Shown in pieces: positions 34,530-43,827 of a DNA stretch of 64,000 nucleotides. A program made the translations under genes and the position numbers. The stretch is from an uncultured Oscillibacter sp. GTDB lineage: Bacteria > Bacillota > Clostridia > Oscillospirales > Oscillospiraceae. The notes under the pieces are model-generated. The model did not search any database, had not been told where the DNA came from, and saw nothing but the letters and a program-made list of their open reading frames with translations. How positions within the stretch are numbered: the first letter of the stretch is position 1; every line of letters starts with the position of its first letter. The stretch is from positions 21,311 through 85,310 of the forward strand of contig CANPTW010000006.1 in NCBI GenBank assembly GCA_947577075.1, in the 5' to 3' direction.

Positions 34530-34939
34530 TGGAAGTCTTTCAGGCCCACATCCTGGCGGCGGACCGGAGCTTCTACGAGGGGCCCTGCATCAGATTGACC
34601 GTCCCCACCAGCGACGGGGAGCAGGGCATCCTGGCCCACCACAGCGACATGATTGCCGCCGTGCTGCCGGGGACCCTGCGCTATCAGGTCCCGGACGGGC
34701 CGGTACAATTGGCGGCGGTGTCCGGCGGCATGGTGAAGATTGAGAAGAACGAGGTCCTGGTCCTGGTGGACTCCGTGGAGCGGCCCGAGGAGATCGACGC
34801 CGCCCGGGCCCGCCGGGAGGCCGACGAGGCCCGGGAGGCCATGCTCCAGAAAAAGAGCCGGCAGGAGTACCAGCTGGCCCAGGCCACCCTGGCCCGGGCC
34901 ATGAACCGCCTGCGGGTCAAGGGCATGGAGATTCGATGA
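34529..34939 (+). CDS. atpC: ATP synthase subunit epsilon
   Basis: A 136-residue subunit: N-terminal beta sandwich (ILAADRSFYEGPC, TVPTSDGEQGILAHHSDM) and C-terminal helical hairpin (AARARREADEA, then ATLARAMNRLRV). It overlaps atpD by one base (TGATG), and its stop overlaps the kinase start downstream (ATGA). Confidence 0.92.
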
Positions 34940-36222
34940 GTAAAACCGAGATGATCATTTCCCTGCTGAACGGCGCGGCGGTGAGCGTTTTCGGCAGCAT
35001 GCTGTCCGCCTCCTTCAGCGGCGCGCTGGCCGCCCGGAGCGGCCGCCGGGCCTTCTGGCTGGCCGCGGCGCTGATGCTGATTCCCCAGAGCGCGGCGTAT
35101 CTCTTCTGGGGCACGGCACACTGGGCTCAGTTCTATCCGCTCCTTGTGCACATCCCGCTGCTGTTTCTGCTCCGCGCTCTCACCGGAAAGTGGCTGTGGC
35201 CGGCGATCTCCATTTTGTCCGCCTATCTGTTCTGCCAGATGCGGCGCTGGCCGGCGCTACTGGTGGCGGCGCTGCTGCCCAGGGTGCCGGCGGCGCAGGA
35301 GCTGGCGGAGCTGGCGTTCACCGTGCCGTGGCTGGTGGTTTTGCTGCGCTTTGCCTCCCCCGCCGTCCGGCAGATGATGGAGCATCCGGCGAGGATGCAG
35401 TGCCAGTTCGGCCTGATCCCGGCCCTGTACTACGGCTTTGACTATCTCACGCGGATTTATACGGACCTGCTGTCCCGGGGCTCCCCGGTGGTGGTGGAGT
35501 TTATGCCCACAGTCTGCTGCGGAGCCTATATCATCTTTCTGCTGTATAACTCCGCCGAGGAGCGCAAGCGGACCCTGCTTCGGCAGACGCAGGAAAACCT
35601 GAAGCTGCAGGTGGCCCAGGCCGCCCATGAGATCACCCAGCTGCGGGAATCCCAGGCCGCGGCCGCCCGGTACCGCCACGACCTGCGCCATCATTTGCAA
35701 TATCTGCTCTCCTGCATCGAAAACGGGCAGACGGAGCGGGCAAGGGACTATATTTCCGGCATATGCGCGGAGCTTGAGGCCCAGCAGGTGCGGCGCTACT
35801 GCGAAAACGAGGCGGCCAACCTGATCCTCTCCGCCTTTGCCGACCGGGCGGAGAAGACCGGAATCGAAATGGACGTGCGGGGAGCGCTCCCCGCTGTTCT
35901 CTCCGTTGTGGACAGCGACCTGTGCGTCATCCTCTCCAATGCGCTGGAAAACGCGTTCCATGCCTGCCTGCTCCTGGCTGAAGCGGGAACGGCCTGTACC
36001 ATCGGCGTGAAATTCTCGTTTCAAAAGCAGAGTGGAAGGCTCTTCCTGCAGGTTGTCAATCCCTGCCGGGAAGAGGTCCGGTTTGAAAAGGGCCTGCCGG
36101 TGTCCGACCGCCCCGGCCATGGGATCGGGGTGCAGAGCATCCGGTCCCTCGTGAAGAAATATGGCGGCGGGTGTACCTTCCTGGCGGAAAACGGTCAGTT
36201 CACGCTGCAGCTGTTTTTGTGA
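34936..36222 (+). CDS. AgrC-like (GHKL) sensor histidine kinase, orphan
   Basis: A 428-residue protein with six N-terminal hydrophobic segments, a coiled coil, the H-box RYRHDLRHHLQYLL and the ATP-binding N-box SNALENAFHAC with GHGIGVQSI. This is the peptide-sensing HPK10/AgrC type. It starts inside the atpC stop (4-bp overlap), so it is transcribed with the ATP synthase operon, which is unusual. No response regulator lies on its side; it may share the LytTR regulator at 37618-38331. Confidence 0.85.
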   Translation: MSKTEMIISLLNGAAVSVFGSMLSASFSGALAARSGRRAFWLAAALMLIPQSAAYLFWGTAHWAQFYPLLVHIPLLFLLRALTGKWLWPAISILSAYLFCQMRRWPALLVAALLPRVPAAQELAELAFTVPWLVVLLRFASPAVRQMMEHPARMQCQFGLIPALYYGFDYLTRIYTDLLSRGSPVVVEFMPTVCCGAYIIFLLYNSAEERKRTLLRQTQENLKLQVAQAAHEITQLRESQAAAARYRHDLRHHLQYLLSCIENGQTERARDYISGICAELEAQQVRRYCENEAANLILSAFADRAEKTGIEMDVRGALPAVLSVVDSDLCVILSNALENAFHACLLLAEAGTACTIGVKFSFQKQSGRLFLQVVNPCREEVRFEKGLPVSDRPGHGIGVQSIRSLVKKYGGGCTFLAENGQFTLQLFL

Positions 36223-36258
36223 TGGGACCGTGATCCTGTACAGCTGCGGCGTCATGCA

Positions 36259-36292
36259 AGCGCCCCCTCCCGAGAGGAAGGGGGCGCTTTTT
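36259..36292. terminator. Terminator between convergent kinases
   Basis: Stem AGCGCCCCCT/AGGGGGCGCT with a 10-nt loop and TTTTTT on the plus strand; it ends the ATP synthase/kinase transcript. Confidence 0.85.
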
Positions 36293-37614
36293 TATGGGGA
36301 AAGGGGCAGGCAGACCACCAGCTCGAACCGCCCGCCCCCGGCCCGGGTTTCCAGCGAGCCGCCCAGGCGCTCCGCGATCTCCCGCATTCCCATGAGGCCG
36401 AAGCCGTGGGCGGCCTTGTCCGCCTTGGTGGTGGCAAGGTCCGCCGCCAGCTCCCCGGCGTAGGCGTTTTCCACCCGGAGCATGAAGAGCCCCTTTTCCG
36501 CCCGGCAGCGGAGGAGGACGGTTTTGTCCGCCGCCCGCTCCGCCGCCTCCATGGCGTTGTCCAGGGCGTTGCCGAGCAATGCGCACAGGTCCGCATCCCC
36601 CAGGGGCAGACGTTTCGGCAGGGAGACGGCAAAGTCCGGCCTCAGGCCCGCCCGGCCCATGGCCTCCGCCTTGGCGGAGAGGACGGCGTTGGCCGCGTCG
36701 TTTTCGCACAGCCGCTTCCCGCCCCGGAGGGCCGGGGAGTCCGCCAACTGGTCGATGTATTGGAGGGCCTTGTCTGCCTCCCCGGTGTCTAGCAGCCCCC
36801 GGAGGGCCGTCAGGTGGTTCCGGAGGTCGTGGCGGAGGGTGCGGACTTGCCGCTCCTCCCGCCGGAGGCCCTGGTAGTAGCTCTCCCGGAGGGAGGCCAG
36901 CTTGTCCGCCTGCTCCAGCCGCTCATGGCCCTCCAGGACCAGGATGGCGTACAGCAGGACCAGGGCGGTGAGGAAGACGAAGGGGAGAACCACCACCCCT
37001 AAGTTCATGGTCAGGCTGTGGGCGGCGGAGTTTGTGCCGATCCCGCCCTCGAAGGTCAGCAGCACCACCGCCAGCAGAGCGCTGAAGGGCATGGCCGCCA
37101 GAAGCAGCACCAGCCGCCAGAACCGGGGGGAGAGCCGGGGCGGGGTTTCCGGCAGGCGCTTCCGGGTCCCCAGGTACAAGCCGCCCCAGACGGCGAGGCG
37201 GATGAATTTCTCGGAGTAGTAGTAAACATCGTCCAGCTTAAAATGGGCCATGATGGGGGCGCAGTAGGAGTCCAAGACGGCGCAGACCGGCATGATGAGG
37301 CAGAAGAAAATTACCGTCACCGCCAGCCGCCCCGCCCGGTCCCCTCTGGAGGCCAGCATCAGCGCGGGAACGAAAGCCAGCAGGGCGAACAGCAGGTTCG
37401 GGTCCCCCAGCCAGATGATCTGCCCGGAGACGACGCCCAAGAATACCACCAGGCCGGCGCGCCAGCCCCGCCGGGGCTTCACCGGCAGGAAGGCGGAGAG
37501 GAGCCGGAAGAGAAAGAAGCCGCTGGCCAGAATCAGGAGGAGCCAAGACCAGTGCCGGAGGTAGAGCAGTATATACTCCGCCATCCGGGAGAGGAAGAAC
37601 AGCACGGTTTCCAC
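36292..37614 (-). CDS. AgrC-like (GHKL) sensor histidine kinase
   Basis: A 440-residue protein. Several N-terminal spans, H-box TLRHDLRNHLTALRGLL, N-box GNALDNAMEAAER and G-box GFGLMGMREIAERLGG. It starts 3 bp after the stop codon of the LytTR response regulator, with which it forms a two-component pair. The kinase signal is unknown; no AgrB/AgrD-like genes are in the window. Confidence 0.88.
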   Translation of the reverse strand: METVLFFLSRMAEYILLYLRHWSWLLLILASGFFLFRLLSAFLPVKPRRGWRAGLVVFLGVVSGQIIWLGDPNLLFALLAFVPALMLASRGDRAGRLAVTVIFFCLIMPVCAVLDSYCAPIMAHFKLDDVYYYSEKFIRLAVWGGLYLGTRKRLPETPPRLSPRFWRLVLLLAAMPFSALLAVVLLTFEGGIGTNSAAHSLTMNLGVVVLPFVFLTALVLLYAILVLEGHERLEQADKLASLRESYYQGLRREERQVRTLRHDLRNHLTALRGLLDTGEADKALQYIDQLADSPALRGGKRLCENDAANAVLSAKAEAMGRAGLRPDFAVSLPKRLPLGDADLCALLGNALDNAMEAAERAADKTVLLRCRAEKGLFMLRVENAYAGELAADLATTKADKAAHGFGLMGMREIAERLGGSLETRAGGGRFELVVCLPLSP

Positions 37615-37617
37615 GGC

Positions 37618-38331
37618 CTAGCCCTCCAGGGCCGACCGGGCCAGGGCGGCCAGGGCGGCGGACCGGCAGGCCCGACTGACGGGGATGGCCGCGTCCCCGA
37701 TGAAGACCTGATTCCCCTCCATCCGGTCTATGGCGGAGACCCGGACCAGGTAGCGCTGGTGGACCCGGACGAAATCCTCTCCCACATCCCGCTCCACGTC
37801 GTCCAGCTTGCCGTAGAAGACATAGGTCCGGGCCGTGGAGACGCAGGTGACCTGCCGCCGGTCGGAGGCGAAGTAGAGGATAGTCTTCTTGGGGATGCGG
37901 TACAGCGTCTCCCCGCTGCGGCAGAGGAAGGCCTTGTCCCCCTCCCGAAGCCGGGCCTCCGCCGCCTGGGCCAGCACCTGGTCCAGCTTCTCCGGCTGCG
38001 GGGGCTTCATGAGGTAGCCCAGGGCCCCCACGGAATAGCCGTCGAAGACGTAGTCCGTGTACCCGGTGACGAAGACCAGCTGAAGGCCCTCGTCGGCGGC
38101 CCGGAGGCGGCGGGCGGTCTCCATGCCGTCCAGCTCCCCCATTTCAATGTCCAAAAACACCAGGTCCAGTTCCCCGGCGTGGCTGCCCAGCCAGCGGAGA
38201 AGCCCCTCCCCGGAGGAAAACTCAAAAAAGGACGCCCCGCCGCTCCGCCGCCGCTCCAGGGCCCGCTCCAGGGCGGCCCGGAGGGCGATGCGGGCCTCGG
38301 CGCTGTCGTCGCAGATGCCGATTCGCACCAT
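37618..38331 (-). CDS. LytTR-family response regulator
   Basis: A 237-residue protein. Receiver domain with CDDS, phosphoacceptor LVFLDIEMGELDG, FVTGYTDYV and YLMKPP. The C-terminal LytTR DNA-binding domain has ILYFASDRRQVTCVST and FVRVHQRYLVRVSAIDR. The start at 38331 (MVRIGICDDS) is favoured over an upstream ATG because it begins the receiver fold. It is upstream partner of the kinase at 36292-37614, and repeats at 38393-38459 upstream look like its binding sites. Confidence 0.88.
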   Translation of the reverse strand: MVRIGICDDSAEARIALRAALERALERRRSGGASFFEFSSGEGLLRWLGSHAGELDLVFLDIEMGELDGMETARRLRAADEGLQLVFVTGYTDYVFDGYSVGALGYLMKPPQPEKLDQVLAQAAEARLREGDKAFLCRSGETLYRIPKKTILYFASDRRQVTCVSTARTYVFYGKLDDVERDVGEDFVRVHQRYLVRVSAIDRMEGNQVFIGDAAIPVSRACRSAALAALARSALEG

Positions 38332-38392
38332 GATCTCATCTCCTTGCGGTTTGCTGCGGCTATTATAGCACATTGTCCGGGATACGCCAAAC

Positions 38393-38459
38393 CAATTATG
38401 ACGGCGAAACCGCCAAATATGACATCGGATTTGTTGGAGCCCCCAAACTTTACATCAGA
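38393..38459. promoter_or_regulatory. Three direct repeats, candidate LytTR binding sites
   Basis: CAATTATGACGGCG (38393), CAAATATGACATCGG (38414) and CAAACTTTACATCAG (38444), starting 21 and 30 bp apart, near whole helical turns. LytTR regulators bind spaced direct repeats. They lie between the regulator gene and traX. Confidence 0.5.
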
Positions 38460-38471
38460 CCCACCGAAGAG

Positions 38472-38501
38472 AACGGCCCCGTTTGCGGGGGCCGTTTTTT
38501 T
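38472..38501 (+). terminator. Terminator-like hairpin in the traX leader
   Basis: Stem AACGGCCCC/GGGGCCGTT with T-run on the plus strand. No plus-strand gene lies just upstream, so it may act as an attenuator in the traX leader or end a short RNA. Confidence 0.65.
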
Positions 38502-38589
38502 GCGTTACGCTGGCAGTGGAAACGGAAGTGAAGAATGCTCCAAACGGCTTCCGTATCCTAAACAACACCGGATGAAGGAAGTGCCTGCT

Positions 38590-39348
38590 ATGAACTGGAA
38601 TTCGATTCGCACCGCCCTGACCACCCCCACAGAGGTCCCCCGGCAGGGGCCCCGGCTGCAAACGAATCTGGACACGGACCTCTTGAAGCTCATTGCCATT
38701 ATTTCCATGCTCATCGACCACGTGGGCGGGGCCTTCTTCCCGGAGGTGGGGCCCTTCCGCTGGATCGGGCGGCTGGCCTTCCCGATCTTCTGCTACTGCA
38801 TGACCGTGGGTCTGCTGTACACCCACGATGTCAAGCGCTACCTGGGCCGCCTGGCGGTCTTCGCCCTGATCTCCCAGCCCTTCTACGTCCTGGCCTTCCA
38901 CCCCCACGACTGGATGGCGGACCGGAACTGGACGAACTGGAACATCTTCTTCACCCTGTTCCTCTCCCTCCTGGCCATGGCCGGGCTGAAGGAGCGGAAG
39001 TGGTGGCTGTTCTTCGTTGCCCTCTTCGCGGTGAGCTGGTGGAACTTCGACTACTCCGGCATTGGGATTCAATTGATGCTGGTTTTCTTCCTCTGCCGGA
39101 ACCATCCCAGGATTGGCGCGGTTCTCTATGTGCTGATGTACCTTCCCTGCCTCTGGAACGGTTACATGGGGGACCCGCTGGCCCTGAAGCTGGGGGGCTT
39201 CGCCATCGACTGGACCGTTTTCGCCCTGCTGGCCGCGCCGCTGATCTTTCTCCCCACCCGCTCCGGGCTGAAGATCCCCAAGTGGTTCTTCTACGCCTTC
39301 TACCCTGCCCACCTGGCGGTTATCGCCGCCCTTCGATTCATGCTGTAA
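38590..39348 (+). CDS. TraX-family membrane protein
   Basis: A 252-residue protein with eight or so hydrophobic segments. LKLIAIISMLIDHVGG and RLAFPIFCYCMTVGLLYT are the family start motifs. The C-terminal FYAFYPAHLAVIAALR is also typical. The plasmid F TraX acetylates pilin; chromosomal relatives in Clostridia are acyltransferase-like with unknown substrates. It is followed 16 bp later by the ABC transporter genes, so it may be co-transcribed with them. Confidence 0.85.
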   Translation: MNWNSIRTALTTPTEVPRQGPRLQTNLDTDLLKLIAIISMLIDHVGGAFFPEVGPFRWIGRLAFPIFCYCMTVGLLYTHDVKRYLGRLAVFALISQPFYVLAFHPHDWMADRNWTNWNIFFTLFLSLLAMAGLKERKWWLFFVALFAVSWWNFDYSGIGIQLMLVFFLCRNHPRIGAVLYVLMYLPCLWNGYMGDPLALKLGGFAIDWTVFALLAAPLIFLPTRSGLKIPKWFFYAFYPAHLAVIAALRFML

Positions 39349-39364
39349 GAAAGGAATGAATGTT

Positions 39365-40108
39365 ATGCTGACTGTTGAAAACCTGCACAAGTCCTATCAG
39401 GTAGGGAAGACCTCCTACGAGGTTCTCAAGGGCGTCTCCCTCCACGTGGGGAAGGGGGAGTTCGTGGCCGTCATGGGCCCCTCCGGCTCCGGCAAGACCA
39501 CCCTCCTGAACTGCATCTCCTGCTACATCCCCGCGGACTCCGGCCGGCTGCGCCTGGGGAAGACCGAGCTGGCCCGCCTGGGGGAGGACGCCCTGGCGGA
39601 GGTCCGGAACAAGCAGCTGGGCTTCGTCTTCCAGGACTTCCTCCTGCTGGACGGCCTGACGGTGCGGCAGAACATCCTCCTGCCCGCCATCATCGGCGGC
39701 GTCGTCTCCGACATGACGGAGGCCCGGGCGGATCAGCTCTGTGAGGTCTTCGGCATCGGGGGCATCCGGGACAAGTACCCGGCGGAGATCTCCGGCGGCG
39801 AGAAGCAGCGCACCGCCGTGGCCCGGGCCCTCATCAACCATCCGCTTTTAATCCTGGCCGACGAGCCCACGGGCAACCTGGACTCCAAGTCCACCCGGGC
39901 GGTGATCCGCTCTTTCGAGCAGGCGAAAAGCGCCCTGGAGGCCACGATTTTCATGGTGACCCACGACTCCTATGCCGCCTCCTTCTGCGACCGGGTGGTG
40001 ATTCTCCGGGACGGCGTGGTGTGGAGAGAGCTGGAGAAGGGGACGACCGACCGGGAGAAGTTCCAGGACCTGCTTTTGGATGCGGTCCGCGAGATGGGGA
40101 GGGAATGA
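39365..40108 (+). CDS. ABC transporter ATPase (BceA/MacB type)
   Basis: A 247-residue cytosolic ATPase. Walker A GPSGSGKTT, signature ISGGEKQR, Walker B LILADEPTGNLD and the switch His (VTHDSYAA). It belongs to the FtsX-permease-linked family (BceAB, MacB). ATG 39365 fits the AAAGGA sequence better than ATG 39356. It overlaps the permease start by 4 bp. It probably acts in peptide-antibiotic defence, but no bceRS-like pair lies beside it. Confidence 0.88.
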   Translation: MLTVENLHKSYQVGKTSYEVLKGVSLHVGKGEFVAVMGPSGSGKTTLLNCISCYIPADSGRLRLGKTELARLGEDALAEVRNKQLGFVFQDFLLLDGLTVRQNILLPAIIGGVVSDMTEARADQLCEVFGIGGIRDKYPAEISGGEKQRTAVARALINHPLLILADEPTGNLDSKSTRAVIRSFEQAKSALEATIFMVTHDSYAASFCDRVVILRDGVVWRELEKGTTDREKFQDLLLDAVREMGRE

Positions 40109-42252
40109 CTATGCGCCATTTTTCCGAAGTCTGCGCCCTCATGCGCCGTAAAAATAAGAAACAATACGCCCTGCTGGCGGGGTGCTGCTTTTTCTCCGTG
40201 CTGCTCATCACGGCCTACGTCTGCATGATGCGGGCCCCCACGGTGCTGAACGTCCTCCCGGAGGGGGGCGACAGCCGCAAGCAGGTCATGATGATCTTCA
40301 CCCTGGCGGCCATCGGCTGCGCCGTGTTCACCACCTACGCCTCCGGCCTCTTCTTCCGGCAGAAGTCCCGGGAAACCGGGGTGTTCCTGGCCCTGGGGGC
40401 CTCCCGGGCCCAGATCCGGGGGGAGCTGTACCGGGAGCTGGGGGCCATCTCCCTGGGCTCCTGCGCCGCCGGGGCCGTCCTGGGCGGGCCCCTGGCCTGG
40501 ATGCTGTGGCAGCTTTTTAGGCTCTGCGTGGTGGACACGGAGGAGATGCGCCTGGTCTTTGACCCCAGCGCCTATGTGCTCTCCCTGGCCTTCTCCGTCT
40601 TTGTCATCGCCATGATGTTCCTCCTGGGGAGCCGGTCCGTGAGGCGGACCAACATCATCGACATCGTCCAGGAGTCCCACAAGTCCGAGCCCATCCGGGA
40701 CGTGCCCCGGTGGTACGGGTTCATTGGCATCGGCCTGCTGGCCCTGGGGGCCTTCCTGGGCTATATGTCCTCCGCCTTCTTCGTGCAGGTTCTCCACTGG
40801 TATCCCCCCGAGGGGCTGACCGCCGTTTTTTACCTCCCCGCTTTGATTGGCCTCTACATGATGCTGCTCCACACGGTGGTCAACGGCTGGAACGGGAAAA
40901 GGAAGCTCTACAAGGACCTCATCGCCACCAGCCAGATGCGCTTCCAGGGCCGGCAGACGGTGCGGAATATGCTGGTGATGACCCTGCTCATCGCGGGGGC
41001 CTACTTCGGCAGCTTCTACACCCCCACGATGGGCACCGGGGCCATGATCGGCTATGATGCCCGGCCCGTGGACTATGTCTACCATTTCCGGGCGGACCAG
41101 GACATTCCCCTGGAGGATGAGGTCCGGGCCCTGGCGGAGGAGTACGGCGTCACCATTACGGACTTCGCCGCCGCCCCCATGGTCCGCCTGGCGGTGGACG
41201 GCGACGACCGCATTGAGGAGGAGGGCCCCATGGGCGTCACCTGGCGGAAGGAATACCAGGAGGTTATGCAAAGCGAGCTGTTCCTCTCCGCCTCCGGCTA
41301 CGAGGCCCTGACGGGGGAGCGGGTGGACCTGGCCAGCGGCGAGATTCGGGGCGTTCTCGATGCGGAGGGGAGCAAGCTGCTCTTCGACCCCAGCAAAAGC
41401 CTCGTGACCAACTACCTGACGAAGGAGCGGCTCCCCGTCACGGCCCTGGGGCCCCTGCGCTATGACAGCCTCTTCGGACGCAACGTCATGAATGACGAGG
41501 ACTTCGCCCGCTTAGGGGCGGGCCTCCCGGAGGAGTGGCGGGAGACGCAGGTCTGCTTCAACGTGGAAAACTGCGGGGCGACCTATGACTTTGCCAAGGC
41601 CCTGTTCAACGAGATCGTGGACCGCTCCACTGAGGACGTGGCCCGGTACGACAGCTGGGACCCGGTCGTCCGGGACCGGGACATCGCGAAGGAGGGCTTC
41701 TACTTCCTGGACCCGGAGTACCTGGAGGAGGCGGGGTTCTCCAAGATCGACTACGCCCAGCGGGACAGCTCCGCCTTCCGGCTGGGCTGGCAGTACATGC
41801 CGGAGTTCCGGGTCCTGGACAAGGCGGACTTTGTGAAGACCGCGGCGGTGTTTTTGATTCTGTTCGTTTTCATCGCCGTGGTGTGCTTCGCCGCCGTGTT
41901 TGTGATCGCCTACACCCGGTGCCTGACCATCGCCCTGACGAACCGGAAGGTTTACGACGACCTGCGGCACCTGGGGGCCTCCAACGCCTATCTCCGCCGC
42001 TCCGTCCGGGGGCAGGTGAAGCGGGTCTTCCTGGTGCCCGCCCTGGCGGGCACGGGGCTGATCTACGCCTTCTATGTCATGGTCATGTACTTCAACGGCA
42101 GCCCCCCGGGCATCACCTACAGCGAGGCGGCGGGCCTGCTGATGGCGCTGCTGGTCATCGCGGCGGTGTCGGCGCTTATGTACGGCGTGTACCGCCTGAC
42201 CCTGGCCCAGGTGTGCCGGGCCCTGGACATCCGGCGGCAGGGCGGGGCCTGA
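40105..42252 (+). CDS. ABC transporter permease (BceB-like, FtsX domains)
   Basis: A 715-residue permease with ten expected spans and one large extracellular domain (about residues 330-590) between an N-terminal FtsX domain (GVFLALGASRAQIRGELYRE) and a C-terminal one (YDDLRHLGASNAYLRRSVRG). This is the BceB layout; such systems sense and free lipid II-cycle targets from peptide antibiotics. Translationally coupled to the ATPase gene. Confidence 0.85.
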   Translation: MTMRHFSEVCALMRRKNKKQYALLAGCCFFSVLLITAYVCMMRAPTVLNVLPEGGDSRKQVMMIFTLAAIGCAVFTTYASGLFFRQKSRETGVFLALGASRAQIRGELYRELGAISLGSCAAGAVLGGPLAWMLWQLFRLCVVDTEEMRLVFDPSAYVLSLAFSVFVIAMMFLLGSRSVRRTNIIDIVQESHKSEPIRDVPRWYGFIGIGLLALGAFLGYMSSAFFVQVLHWYPPEGLTAVFYLPALIGLYMMLLHTVVNGWNGKRKLYKDLIATSQMRFQGRQTVRNMLVMTLLIAGAYFGSFYTPTMGTGAMIGYDARPVDYVYHFRADQDIPLEDEVRALAEEYGVTITDFAAAPMVRLAVDGDDRIEEEGPMGVTWRKEYQEVMQSELFLSASGYEALTGERVDLASGEIRGVLDAEGSKLLFDPSKSLVTNYLTKERLPVTALGPLRYDSLFGRNVMNDEDFARLGAGLPEEWRETQVCFNVENCGATYDFAKALFNEIVDRSTEDVARYDSWDPVVRDRDIAKEGFYFLDPEYLEEAGFSKIDYAQRDSSAFRLGWQYMPEFRVLDKADFVKTAAVFLILFVFIAVVCFAAVFVIAYTRCLTIALTNRKVYDDLRHLGASNAYLRRSVRGQVKRVFLVPALAGTGLIYAFYVMVMYFNGSPPGITYSEAAGLLMALLVIAAVSALMYGVYRLTLAQVCRALDIRRQGGA

Positions 42253-42260
42253 GAACGAAA

Positions 42261-42293
42261 CGGCGGCCCGGAGGAAGCTCCTCCGGGCCGCCG
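42261..42293. terminator. Bidirectional terminator between convergent genes
   Basis: 15-bp perfect stem CGGCGGCCCGGAGGA/TCCTCCGGGCCGCCG with a 3-nt loop, between the permease and the SLH-transglutaminase gene. Confidence 0.75.
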
Positions 42294-42305
42294 CTGTATC
42301 CCGTT

Positions 42306-43736
42306 TCACCGCCCCCGGGCGTGAAGCTCCTGGGACTGCTGGGGCGTCATGGCAAAATAGTCGTAGTTGACGGCGCCGGCGCTGTCCCCCCAGGTGGTGT
42401 CGATGTGGTATTCCGTTCCGTCCAGGGTGGCGGTCGTCCAGATGTGGTCCCCCTGGATGATGGTGGAGCAGCGGATGCCCTCCAGCTTTAAAAGGAGGTT
42501 GTAGGCCCCCGTGTAGCCGTCGCAGACGGCGCGGTGGTTGACGAACAGGTTATAGGGGATATGGCTGAGGGAGTTGTCCCTGGCCTGGTAGTCATAGATG
42601 GCGTTGTCGCAGATCCAGCCGTAGTAAATCCGGGCCTTTTCCAGCTCGGTCATGTCCGGGCGGAGGGTTCCCTCCGCCCACAGCTGGTCGTGGGCGGCGA
42701 TGGCGGCCTCCATGGCGGCGGCCCGGTAGTCCTGCAGGCTGGAGCCGGCTCCGGCGGCGCCGAAGGTCAGGGTCAGAAGCCCGGTTCCCCGGGTGCAGCG
42801 GACCTCGTTGTACCCCTGCTCACAGTAGGCCTTCATCACGGACAGGGAGCGGTTCATCAGCTGCCGGGCCTCGTCGTCGGAGACGCCGGGGTAGTAGAAG
42901 ATCAGCTGGTCGTTTCCGTGGGCGAGCATGTAGCGGATGGAGCTCTCCAGCTCCTCCTGGGTGGCGGGGGCCAGGACGTAGGTCCCCGGCTCCACCAGGT
43001 CCGCCAGGGTGGTTCCCGCGGCGCTGTAGAGGGAAGAGAGATCCCACCGGAGCTGGACCCGCAGGGCGGGGTCCACCATCCGGGTGAGCATGGCGGCGGC
43101 GGCTCCCCGGGTGACGGGCTCGTTGGGGAGGAAGGAACCGGCGGCGTCGCTGCCGGCGGAGACGCCCTTGCGGTAGAGGGCCAGGATATCCTGGTAATAG
43201 GGCGTGTACTCGCTGACGTCGGCAATAAAGCGGCGGGAGGCATAGCCCTGGGTGACCAGCTCGTCGTAGACGCTGGGGAGGACCTCCTCCGGCAGGGTGC
43301 CGGCCAGCACGTGGGCCACCTGGGCCCGGGTGGCGGGGGCGGAGAGGCTGCCGTCCAGCTCCGTGCCCAGGACGCCCTCCTGCTGGAGATAGCGCAGGTA
43401 GGGCAGGGCGGCGGAGTCCCCCTCGGCGGCGCAGGCGGCGGCGCCGGCCTCCGGGTCCCCGGCCTGCCAGAGGCTGCGGACCCGCCCGGCAAAGATCACC
43501 ACCTGCCCCACGGTGAGGGGGTCCTGCAGGCCGAAGGTTCCGTCGGCCTTTCCGTTGGCCAGGCCGTACTCGTAGAGGGCGGCCACGTTGTCGTAGAAGG
43601 GAGAGGCGGGCGTGAGGTCGGAGAACTCCCCGGCGTAGGTCCGCTGGCGGGTGAAGCCGGGTTCCTGGGCGGCCTGGGCGGGGATCGTCAGCAGCAGGCT
43701 CAGGGCCAGCAGCAGGGCGGGAATGTGTTTTTTCAT
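42306..43736 (-). CDS. SLH-domain protein with transglutaminase-like domain
   Basis: A 476-residue exported protein. Signal peptide MKKHIPALLLALSLLLTI.., SLH repeats (FSDLTPASPFYDNVAALY, ADVSEYTPYYQDILALY), then a C-terminal transglutaminase/protease-like domain with Cys in NHRAVCDGYTGAYNLLL, His in GDHIWTTATL and Asp in YHIDTTWGD. These three can form a catalytic triad. In surface proteins such domains act as cysteine peptidases or crosslinking enzymes; the substrate is unknown. The start at 43736 gives a clean signal peptide. Confidence 0.82.
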   Translation of the reverse strand: MKKHIPALLLALSLLLTIPAQAAQEPGFTRQRTYAGEFSDLTPASPFYDNVAALYEYGLANGKADGTFGLQDPLTVGQVVIFAGRVRSLWQAGDPEAGAAACAAEGDSAALPYLRYLQQEGVLGTELDGSLSAPATRAQVAHVLAGTLPEEVLPSVYDELVTQGYASRRFIADVSEYTPYYQDILALYRKGVSAGSDAAGSFLPNEPVTRGAAAAMLTRMVDPALRVQLRWDLSSLYSAAGTTLADLVEPGTYVLAPATQEELESSIRYMLAHGNDQLIFYYPGVSDDEARQLMNRSLSVMKAYCEQGYNEVRCTRGTGLLTLTFGAAGAGSSLQDYRAAAMEAAIAAHDQLWAEGTLRPDMTELEKARIYYGWICDNAIYDYQARDNSLSHIPYNLFVNHRAVCDGYTGAYNLLLKLEGIRCSTIIQGDHIWTTATLDGTEYHIDTTWGDSAGAVNYDYFAMTPQQSQELHARGR

Positions 43737-43827
43737 GGCGCTCCTTTCCAATCGGCGGGGGGCTGGAACCCGTATACACAACCGGGGAAGGCGGGGGGGG
43801 ATGTCCCCCGCGGGGCGGCCCCGGGGA

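Noticed and set aside
37018..39348. 776-codon plus-strand frame
   Set aside because: The first two thirds are the GC-rich antisense of the kinase/LytTR genes. Only the end from 38590 is real (TraX).
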